Positions 28,935 to 36,126 of a stretch of DNA of 52,750 nt are shown piece by piece (position 1 is the first letter of the stretch; every line of letters starts with the position of its first letter). The stretch is from positions 1 to 52,750 of the forward strand of contig JAVBPG010000040.1 in the NCBI GenBank assembly GCA_031549685.1. The letters are read 5' to 3'. The position numbers and the translations under genes are program-made. Origin of the DNA: JAITMY01 sp031549685. Its GTDB lineage: Bacteria > Bacteroidota > Bacteroidia > Bacteroidales > UBA932. The notes below the pieces were generated by a model. That model was not told the DNA's origin, did no database searches, and was given only the letters and a program-made list of their open reading frames with translations.

Positions 28935-29010
28935 GTCATCCCGAACTTGATTCGGGATCTCCCGATAAAATCAGTGATGCTGGGAGATTGCGGATCAAGC
29001 CCGCAATGGC
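28935..29010. repeat. Dispersed palindromic repeat (multi-hairpin element)
   Basis: This 76-base intergenic element contains three consecutive hairpins: atcccgaa/ttcgggat (28938-28958), atctccc/gggagat (28957-28988) and attgcgg/ccgcaat (28987-29007). The gtcatcccgaacttg start and the overall layout match a palindromic repeat that recurs in many unrelated bacterial genomes. It lies between the ABC-F gene and the next plus-strand gene and could also act as a terminator. Confidence 0.65.
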
Positions 29011-29025
29011 ACAAGGAGTGAGATT

Positions 29026-29511
29026 ATGATTTTTCGATTTAAAGTAACATTCCCTGCGCGCCCAGAATTTAAGCGCGAGTACGACGTTGACGCGGAGCAA
29101 ACGCTCTACGACTTTCACCATTTTATCCAAGGCGATTTGGACTACGACGAGTCGCAGCCCGTGCTGTTCTACACCGCCAGCGCTAAGTGGGAGGAGGAGC
29201 GCGAGTTCTCGCTTTTCGGCGGCGACGACAGCGAGCTGATGGATTCGGTAACGCTGGGCAGCCTGGTACGCGCCAAGCACCACCGCCTGCTCTACACCTT
29301 CGATGTGATCAACGACCGCAGCTTCAGGCTGGAGCTGCAGGAAATGCTGGAGCCCACGCCGCGCGCGCGCTACCCGCGCACCGCCGCCGAAGCCGGCGAG
29401 CCACCCGTGCAGATTGGAAACTCATCGGGCTCGCTAACCTCCATTTTTGACCAAGCAATGCCCGATTTCGATGCCAACCTTTATGCCTCGTCGTCCGGAG
29501 GCGACGATTGA
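29026..29511 (+). CDS. pRiA4b ORF-3-like (IS1096 TnpR-like) protein
   Basis: A 161-residue acidic cytoplasmic protein. The pattern of an early RxEYDVDAEQTLYDFHHFIQ strand-helix and a later LLYTFDVINDRSFRLELQ strand resembles the plasmid pRiA4b ORF-3-like fold, a family often annotated as IS1096 passenger protein. No catalytic residues or transposase motifs are visible, so no function is proposed. A palindromic repeat lies immediately upstream and acaaggagtgag precedes the ATG. The 3' end overlaps the likely start of miaA by about 29 bases in another frame, which suggests that the two are translated together. Confidence 0.7.
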   Translation: MIFRFKVTFPARPEFKREYDVDAEQTLYDFHHFIQGDLDYDESQPVLFYTASAKWEEEREFSLFGGDDSELMDSVTLGSLVRAKHHRLLYTFDVINDRSFRLELQEMLEPTPRARYPRTAAEAGEPPVQIGNSSGSLTSIFDQAMPDFDANLYASSSGGDD

Positions 29512-30412
29512 TAAACAAAAAACCGTCTTCTTCACCGACCTCGCAAAGCCCAAGACCCTGGTGGTTTTGATGGGGCCGACCGGCGTGGGCAAAACCGACT
29601 ACAGCATTTCACTTGCACAGCAAATGGGCTCGCCCATTATCTCGTGCGATTCTCGTCAAATTTATAAGGAGTTGAATATTGGAGTTGCTCGTCCTACTCC
29701 TGAACAGCTAAATGCTGTGCCGCACCATTTTATTGCAACTCATTCTGTTCGAGATTATTATTCCGTAGGAAAATACGAGCGAGACGCTCTTGCCCTGCTC
29801 GATGATTTATTTACGCAGCACGACACCCTGCTCATGGTGGGCGGCTCGGGCCTGTACATCGACGCGGTTTGCTTTGGCATTGACGATGTGCCGGAGGTGG
29901 ATGCATCGCTACGGGAAAGGCTAACGCAACGCCTGAAGGCGGAGGGGCTGGAAAGCTTACAGCGCGAGCTGCAGGCCCTCGACCCCGACTTTTACGGCGC
30001 GGTGGATGTAAAAAATCCGGCGCGCGTGCTGCGGGCCCTGGAGGTGTGCTTAGCCGCAGGGAAACCTTTCTCCCAAATTCGCCGAAATTCCCCAAAAAAT
30101 CGTAACTTTGACATCCGCTTTATCGTGTTAAACCGCGATAGGGCCGAGTTGTACAATCGTATTAACCTTCGCGTTGATCAGATGATGGAGCAGGGTTTGC
30201 TCGAAGAGGCAAAGTCCATGCTCCCGTACAGGCATTTGAACGCGCTGAAAACTGTGGGCTACCGCGAGTTGTTCGACTACCTCGACGGCAACCGCACGCT
30301 GGACGAGGCGGTAGAGCTGATAAAGCGCAACTCGCGCCGCTACGCCAAACGACAGCTGACCTGGTTTGGAAGGTACGAGGGGGCGGAGTGGAGAAATTTG
30401 AGCGGAAAATAA
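29483..30412 (+). CDS. miaA: tRNA dimethylallyltransferase
   Basis: A 309-residue enzyme that adds a dimethylallyl group to adenosine 37 of tRNAs reading codons that begin with U. The P-loop GPTGVGKT (31-38), CDSRQIYKELNIGVARP, VGGSGLYIDAV and the tRNA-contacting KTVGYRELFDYLDG and RRYAKRQLTWF motifs are all present. Length fits the family (about 300-320). The start is uncertain: ATG at 29483 or 29471, both inside the upstream gene. A stretch at about 29640-29800 uses T-ending codons unlike the rest of the gene, although the protein motifs it encodes are intact. Confidence 0.95.
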   Translation: MPRRPEATIDKQKTVFFTDLAKPKTLVVLMGPTGVGKTDYSISLAQQMGSPIISCDSRQIYKELNIGVARPTPEQLNAVPHHFIATHSVRDYYSVGKYERDALALLDDLFTQHDTLLMVGGSGLYIDAVCFGIDDVPEVDASLRERLTQRLKAEGLESLQRELQALDPDFYGAVDVKNPARVLRALEVCLAAGKPFSQIRRNSPKNRNFDIRFIVLNRDRAELYNRINLRVDQMMEQGLLEEAKSMLPYRHLNALKTVGYRELFDYLDGNRTLDEAVELIKRNSRRYAKRQLTWFGRYEGAEWRNLSGK

Positions 30413-30431
30413 ATATTGGAACAAATAAAAT

Positions 30432-31346
30432 ATGGCAACTAAACAAACCGAAAAATCTAGGTTTTGGTATTATGTTAAAGCAATTTTCAAAGAAAATACG
30501 GCAGAGCGTGCATACTCCGACGAAACGTACAACTATTTTTTTCAACGCTTTCGTTTAGCCTACAAAAAGGCATCAGAGTTAGTCAGCGGAAATGTATTAG
30601 AGGCGGGGACAGGAACGGGATATGGCTTGCCGTGGATATCGCCGAAAGTAGAATCCATACTCAGCATTGATAAGTACGACGCCTCTCCTTTTGTGGACAC
30701 AACTCAGTACCCGAATCTAAAGTTGAAGCAAATGAGGTTTCCTCCCTTTTTAGGGCTGCCTGACAATACTTACGATTATGTAATTTGTTTTCAAGTTGTT
30801 GAACACATACGTGAGGATCGTTTCTTCCTACAAGAAATAAAACGTGTTTTAAAACCGGGTGGAAAATTGATTGTTACTACTCCAAACAAGCAAATGTCCT
30901 TAACTCGATGCCCTTATCACATTCGGGAATATACGCCGATTCAATTACAAAAGTTGTTGGCTGACTACTTTCCGACGGTGGATGCATATGGTGTTTTTGG
31001 AAATGAAAAAGCAATGCAGTATTACCAGAAAAACAAAGCCAACATAGAGAAAATAACACAATTTGACATCTTTAAGTTTCAACAATGGCTGCCGAATTTT
31101 CTGTTGAAAATTCCGTATGAAACGCTAAACAGGCTTAATCGGCTTCGCATGCATAGCAAGCACGAGAGGCAGCTGAGCGATATTTCGATGGACGATTTTT
31201 ATGTTGCCCCGATAGGCGAGAGGGGAGGAGAAGAGGTAAGAAGCGGATGCATAGATTTATTTTACATTGGAACAAAGCAAGTTAGTGTAAATAAAATAAT
31301 CAAAACCGCAGAATTATCAAACCATCATGAATCCCCAACAATCTAA
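30432..31346 (+). CDS. Class I SAM-dependent methyltransferase, first gene of the glycan cluster
   Basis: A 304-residue methyltransferase. The Rossmann motif I is VLEAGTGTGYGL (55-66). An acidic strand (SIDKYD), the post-I motif YDYVICFQVVEHI and the strand RVLKPGGKLIVTTPN follow, which is the type 11 methyltransferase pattern. The C-terminal half has no recognised domain. It lies 19 bases after miaA but is AT-richer, and it overlaps the GT8 gene by 20 bases. By context it probably modifies a sugar or a lipid-linked glycan; the acceptor is unknown. Confidence 0.85.
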   Translation: MATKQTEKSRFWYYVKAIFKENTAERAYSDETYNYFFQRFRLAYKKASELVSGNVLEAGTGTGYGLPWISPKVESILSIDKYDASPFVDTTQYPNLKLKQMRFPPFLGLPDNTYDYVICFQVVEHIREDRFFLQEIKRVLKPGGKLIVTTPNKQMSLTRCPYHIREYTPIQLQKLLADYFPTVDAYGVFGNEKAMQYYQKNKANIEKITQFDIFKFQQWLPNFLLKIPYETLNRLNRLRMHSKHERQLSDISMDDFYVAPIGERGGEEVRSGCIDLFYIGTKQVSVNKIIKTAELSNHHESPTI

Positions 31347-32235
31347 AGATTCCAGCAATGCTATTCCCATAGTATTCGCTACCGATGATAACTACTTCCC
31401 CTACATGGCGGTTAGCATTCAATCGGTAATGGAAAATGCGGATGCTGATCAAGCTTTCAAGATATACGTATTGAGTCAAACGCTGCGAGAGGATTACAAG
31501 CAGCTACTGTACAAACAGGCCGAATCGTATAAAAATTTCGAGATAGAATATTTGGATGTTTCAAAGTATTTTGAAAGTTACGCCATTAGGAATTTACGAT
31601 ATACGGTTAACTCGCTTTTCCGTTTGATAATACCTTATATTTTTACGGAATATAAGCACGTGCTTTGGCTTGATGTCGATACTATATGCCTGGCAAATAT
31701 TGCTGATTTCTTTCGTCATGCCGACGAGAAAAGCATGTTGACGTGCGTTAAAGACATCGGAGTTCTTGCCGTAATTCGAAGCCATGCAAAAAAAATGGGG
31801 CTAAGCCGGTATCAGAGCTACTTTAGTGCAGGCGTACTTATTTTCAATGTGAATGTTTTTAAAAGCAGCGTAACGTTTGAAGATATTATGCAGCTTGAAT
31901 TGCAGAAGGACTTGCCGTTTGCCGATCAAGAATTATTGAATATTGTCTGTGAGAACAAAGTGCAGTACGCTTCGATGGATTGGAATGTGATGTGTGGAAA
32001 ATGTAAAGCCTACAAAAATCCAAAAATCATTCATTATGTTTGGGATAAGCCCTGGAAATCTTTTTACGCTTCAAAGCGAGGGCAGCATTTTTGGGCTTAT
32101 GCAAAAAAAACTCTTTTCTATAACGTTGTAGTTGAAAAATCCAAAAAGAAGAATTGGAAAAATATAGTGCCGCTGGTAAAATACTATGTTGTATCACTAT
32201 GCGCTAAGTTTCGGAGGGTAGATGTAGTAACATAA
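31327..32235 (+). CDS. Glycosyltransferase family 8 protein
   Basis: A 302-residue cytoplasmic, retaining-type glycosyltransferase. It begins with the GT8 motif IVFATDDNYFPYMAVSIQS and has the metal-binding DxD motif in LWLDVDTI (D116 and D118). FSAGVLIFNV and a terminal KIIHYVWDKPWK segment follow, as in LPS galactosyl- and glucosyltransferases such as WaaJ/RfaI. The start ATG overlaps the upstream methyltransferase by 20 bases, so translational coupling is likely. Donor and acceptor sugars cannot be inferred. Confidence 0.9.
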   Translation: MNPQQSKDSSNAIPIVFATDDNYFPYMAVSIQSVMENADADQAFKIYVLSQTLREDYKQLLYKQAESYKNFEIEYLDVSKYFESYAIRNLRYTVNSLFRLIIPYIFTEYKHVLWLDVDTICLANIADFFRHADEKSMLTCVKDIGVLAVIRSHAKKMGLSRYQSYFSAGVLIFNVNVFKSSVTFEDIMQLELQKDLPFADQELLNIVCENKVQYASMDWNVMCGKCKAYKNPKIIHYVWDKPWKSFYASKRGQHFWAYAKKTLFYNVVVEKSKKKNWKNIVPLVKYYVVSLCAKFRRVDVVT

Positions 32236-32248
32236 ATAAGAACAACAC

Positions 32249-33175
32249 ATGATGGGAGTAGAGGATGTTGACATATTCATGCCGGCAAATGATGAAAATG
32301 CCATATTGGAAAAACTCGAGGTTGAACGGTGCTATGCCAAGCTTTCCGAAATGTCCATTGAGGAGCGACAATTCTTAAACGGATTGATAGCTCGGCACAA
32401 ACCAAAAAAGTTGTTGGAGCTGGGCGTGAGTTCGGGAGGCTCTTCGGTGGTCATGCTAAACGCCATACACAACACGGATGCGAAGCTATACTCCATTGAT
32501 TATCTACCTTACTGGTACAAAAACAAGGCCAAGAAGGTAGGTTACCTCGTGGATAGCTATCCTCATTTAAAACAGCAATGGGAATTATTTAGCGGGGGCT
32601 TGGCGTTGAATTTTATGGATCAAATCGGCGGCAACATCGACTTCTGCTTGATTGACACGATGCATACCAACCCTGGCGAAATTCTGGATTTTCTTATGAT
32701 TTTGCCATATTTGCAAGATGGTGCAATCGTTGTATTTCATGATGCCAACTTGCATACGGCAGGTAAAATGTTTCAGTGGCACTTGACCAACAACCTGCTT
32801 ATGAGTGCGGTTGCTGGACAGAAAATATTGCAAGGAAATTTCAATAAAAAAACGGCGTGGTCAAATGTTGCTTTCCCCAACATCGGCGCGATAAGAATCA
32901 GTGAAGAGACGAAAAGAAATTTATATGCTGTTTTTAACCTGCTGACAATTAAATGGTATTATTTGCCAAGTAAAGCAGAGCAGCTGGATATACTGAAATT
33001 TTTCGGGCAATATTATGATGCCTATTTGGTCAACTATCTTGAAAAAGTATTCGATTACCACAATCGTGCATTCCGTAAATATCATGGGCTGCGGCATAAG
33101 CTAAAAGAGGCTGCAAAGAAAATACCACTGGCATGGAAGATAATGGACATGCTGTATGTTCACAAAAATGAGTAG
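32249..33175 (+). CDS. Class I methyltransferase (Methyltransf_24-like)
   Basis: A 308-residue protein with the SAM-binding motif LLELGVSSGGSSV (55-67), a second acidic strand (KLYSIDYLPYW) and the IDFCLIDTMHT segment. IVVFHDANLHT follows, typical of the Methyltransf_24/CmcI-like families that methylate sugars or antibiotic hydroxyls. The C-terminal 130 residues are basic and have no identifiable domain. It is 13 bases after the GT8 gene and 6 bases before the GT2 gene, so it belongs to the same operon. The substrate is unknown. Confidence 0.8.
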   Translation: MMGVEDVDIFMPANDENAILEKLEVERCYAKLSEMSIEERQFLNGLIARHKPKKLLELGVSSGGSSVVMLNAIHNTDAKLYSIDYLPYWYKNKAKKVGYLVDSYPHLKQQWELFSGGLALNFMDQIGGNIDFCLIDTMHTNPGEILDFLMILPYLQDGAIVVFHDANLHTAGKMFQWHLTNNLLMSAVAGQKILQGNFNKKTAWSNVAFPNIGAIRISEETKRNLYAVFNLLTIKWYYLPSKAEQLDILKFFGQYYDAYLVNYLEKVFDYHNRAFRKYHGLRHKLKEAAKKIPLAWKIMDMLYVHKNE

Positions 33176-33181
33176 TATAGA

Positions 33182-33919
33182 GTGAGAGTAACCATTGTCA
33201 TACCGTGCTATAATGAAGAAAAGCGTTTGCCACTTGATAAGTTCAAGGAATTTATTGAGCAGCATTCGGATTGCTCCTTGCTGTTTGTAAATGACGGCAG
33301 CAAAGACCATACCCTTGCTGTGTTGAATCGCTTGGCGAAAGAGCACCAGGCGGTAGAGGTTTTGGATTTACCAAAGAATTCGGGCAAGGCGGAAGCCGTA
33401 AGGCAAGGTATATTGCATGCAGTAGCTGCAAGTCCCGACTTTGTCGCTTTTTACGATGCCGATATGGCAACGCCGCCGCAGGATTTGTATGCAATGATAG
33501 AGCTGGCCGGTAAAAAACAGTTCTATGCCGTAATTGGCAGTCGGATTTTGCGACTTGGTGGCAATATCGAAAGGACATTTATGAGAGGGATTATGGGCAG
33601 AATATTTGCCAATGTGGCATCGCACGTGCTTCAGGGGTTAAAGGTTTATGATACGCAGTGTGGCGCAAAGGTATTTTGCACACAGGTAGCCCAGGTAATT
33701 TTTGAAAAACCTTTTATAAGTTCCTGGATTTTTGATGTTGAACTTTTTGCCCGCATGATTGAGCTGTACGGCGTACAGGAAATGTACAAAAAGGTTTTTG
33801 AATTTCCCTTATCTGCATGGAGCGATGTGAGGGGCTCAAAGATTAAAAAAATGGATTTTATTCGACAGATTTTTGACATGTATAGAATTAGGAAGCATTA
33901 TAAATTAAACTCGTTATAA
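33182..33919 (+). CDS. Family 2 glycosyltransferase, polyprenyl-phosphate sugar synthase-like
   Basis: A 245-residue GT2 enzyme starting at a GTG. The motifs VIPCYNEEKRLP (6-17), FVNDGSKDHT (35-44) and FYDADMATPP (90-99, with D92 and D94) match dolichyl/polyprenyl-phosphate glucosyl- or mannosyltransferases of the ALG5/DPM1 type. QCGAKVF and the RGSKIKK stretch near the end also fit. It lacks membrane helices. Such enzymes load a sugar on polyprenyl phosphate for use by a GT-C transferase, and the next gene is exactly that class; its ATG overlaps this stop codon (TAATG). Confidence 0.88.
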   Translation: MRVTIVIPCYNEEKRLPLDKFKEFIEQHSDCSLLFVNDGSKDHTLAVLNRLAKEHQAVEVLDLPKNSGKAEAVRQGILHAVAASPDFVAFYDADMATPPQDLYAMIELAGKKQFYAVIGSRILRLGGNIERTFMRGIMGRIFANVASHVLQGLKVYDTQCGAKVFCTQVAQVIFEKPFISSWIFDVELFARMIELYGVQEMYKKVFEFPLSAWSDVRGSKIKKMDFIRQIFDMYRIRKHYKLNSL

Positions 33920-36090
33920 TGAAAAACAAAATTGTTAACTGGATTAAAGCCGATTACAACAGGGTTATTTTTACCATACTCTCCTTGTCCTTACTTGTTG
34001 CAATGCCAATAATGTCGAGAGATGCGGGCATGTCTGGCGATGAACATTTTCACTTTAAGCAAGCCGAAAATGTGATAAGTTTTTACAAAACGCTCGGCAA
34101 GGACACATCGGCTGTTTCCGGTGTGGGCACAGGAGCTGTAGAGGGTTTTATTATGCAGTACGGTCAGCTGCCCGATAATATTTCATGTCTCATAGCAAGT
34201 ATATTTAACGTAGAAGACATTGTATCTGTAAGACATTTTGTAAATGCTATTTTTGGATGGCTGGGGGTATTATTTGCCGGATTACTCGCTTTTAGAATAA
34301 GTGGAAATTGGCTTGCCGCGATCATTACTTCTCTTTTATTGTTTCTTTCTCCGCGCTATTTGGGACACTCTTTCAACAACCTAAAAGACGCTCCATTTGC
34401 CGCCATCATGATGATGGGCGTTTACTACATTGCGTACTTTTATCAAGCATTTCCCAACGTCTCGAAAAAGGTTTGTGCGATGCTTGCCGTCAGCATAGGG
34501 CTTGCTTTGGCTATACGTGTGGGGGGGATACTGCTCATTGCCTACTTTGGCTTGTTCGGGGTTGTTCTTTTTTTGAAAAAATGGATAGAAGCGAGAGAGC
34601 AATCTAAAAAAAGTAAAAAAAACACTCCTGGACAGAAAAAGGAACTCTCTTCTTTTTTCCTCCAGCTACTTAAATATGGAATTATTATTGCTTTATCCGG
34701 ATACGTTATCGGCATTCTCCTCTGGCCTTATGCGTTGGTTTCTCCCGTAAAAAATGTTACTTCGACATTTGCGACAATGTCACAATTCGGCGCAGCTTTG
34801 CGCCAAAACTTTGAGGGGGCCATGCAGTGGTCCTCGGACTTTCCCTGGTACTATACTCCAAAGTTTATCCTCATAACTATTCCCATTGCCGCTATCTTTG
34901 GAGCTATTGCTTATCCATTTATTGGTGGGTTGAAAAAGTCCAATCGCTTCACAACCTTCTTGGTCTATTTTGCTTTTATATTTCCGGTATTTTGGATAGT
35001 TTATAGCAACGCCAATGTATATGGAGGCTGGAGGCACTCCTTGTTTGCCTACCCGCCTATGGCTGTAGCGGCAGGCTTAGGTTTTAATGCCTTGATTGGT
35101 ATTGCCAGGCAGAAGTATCTAAAAATTGCGCTGACCGTACTTCCTTTTGTATTTCTCATTCCACCGGCCATATTCATTGTAAAAAACCACCCCTACGAGT
35201 ACACCTTCTTCAACCAATGTGTCGGCGGCATTAAGGGCACCTACGGCAACTACGAAATGGACTACTACTACCACTCCACGCGCGAGGCGGCAGAGTGGGT
35301 TTTAGCCGATATTGCCCAAAATGGAGCCCCTGATAGCACTCGCAAAACGAGGGTCGTTTCGTGGCATACTTCATCTGTAGCGTACTACACGCGTAAGGAT
35401 ACCGCTAATGTCTCTGTAGGATTCGCGCGCTGGTACGAGCGTGGCTACAACGATTGGGACTACGCCATATTTACCGTTACCGGCATGAACCCCGAGCTGC
35501 TGAAAAACAAAAAAGCATTCCCGCCCAGGAATACCGCCTACCAAGTTAAGGTGGACGATGTGCCCATTTGCATTGTGCTCAAGCGCGAAGATAAATCCGA
35601 CTTTTACGGGCACAAGGCTATGCAGGAGGGGAATATTGGCGAGGCCGTTCCGCTGCTGCGAAAAGCCCTGGAGTACGACGAGTACAACGAGCAGGCGCTG
35701 GCCGACTTGATTACCATTTACCAGCAAACCGACAGGCTGGACTCGGCCTTGGCGCTGGCGCGCGGCTGGGTGGCCTTCAACAAGGGAAATACTACGGCGC
35801 TGAATGCTTTGGCAAATATCTACTTTTCCAAGGGCGATTTTTCGAGCGCCATCGTTACGGCCAACGCCATTATTAAGTACAACAGCCGCGACATTTCGGG
35901 GCTATGGATTGTGGCCAACGCCCAGGCCCAGCAGGGGCAGCTCAACGACGCCCTGCGTACCCTGCAAAAGCTGCTCAGCTTGCGCGGCGACTTTAAGCCC
36001 GCCTACCAGCTCATGGCGCAAATCTACGCCCAGTCCGGCGACAGGCAGCGCGCCCAGCAAATCATCAACGCCATGAACGGCCTCCGATAA
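33919..36090 (+). CDS. GT-C membrane glycosyltransferase fused to a TPR domain
   Basis: A 723-residue protein with about 9-11 membrane helices in residues 15-425 and an acidic pair D41-E42 (SGDEHFHF) in the first periplasmic loop. This is the layout of ArnT/PMT (GT39) enzymes that transfer sugars from polyprenyl carriers. Residues about 560-720 form at least four TPR-like helical pairs (NIGEAVPLLRKALEYDEYNE, GDFSSAIVTANAIIKYN). The combination suggests sugar transfer to a protein or glycan held by the TPR domain; this is inference. DNA before about 35190 is AT-rich like the cluster, whereas the remainder, including the TPRs, uses GC-rich codons like the host genes. It ends 36 bases before valS. 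Confidence 0.82.
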   Translation: MKNKIVNWIKADYNRVIFTILSLSLLVAMPIMSRDAGMSGDEHFHFKQAENVISFYKTLGKDTSAVSGVGTGAVEGFIMQYGQLPDNISCLIASIFNVEDIVSVRHFVNAIFGWLGVLFAGLLAFRISGNWLAAIITSLLLFLSPRYLGHSFNNLKDAPFAAIMMMGVYYIAYFYQAFPNVSKKVCAMLAVSIGLALAIRVGGILLIAYFGLFGVVLFLKKWIEAREQSKKSKKNTPGQKKELSSFFLQLLKYGIIIALSGYVIGILLWPYALVSPVKNVTSTFATMSQFGAALRQNFEGAMQWSSDFPWYYTPKFILITIPIAAIFGAIAYPFIGGLKKSNRFTTFLVYFAFIFPVFWIVYSNANVYGGWRHSLFAYPPMAVAAGLGFNALIGIARQKYLKIALTVLPFVFLIPPAIFIVKNHPYEYTFFNQCVGGIKGTYGNYEMDYYYHSTREAAEWVLADIAQNGAPDSTRKTRVVSWHTSSVAYYTRKDTANVSVGFARWYERGYNDWDYAIFTVTGMNPELLKNKKAFPPRNTAYQVKVDDVPICIVLKREDKSDFYGHKAMQEGNIGEAVPLLRKALEYDEYNEQALADLITIYQQTDRLDSALALARGWVAFNKGNTTALNALANIYFSKGDFSSAIVTANAIIKYNSRDISGLWIVANAQAQQGQLNDALRTLQKLLSLRGDFKPAYQLMAQIYAQSGDRQRAQQIINAMNGLR

Positions 36091-36126
36091 AATCAACAAT
36101 AGTAAATCATAATTCATAAATTGTAA

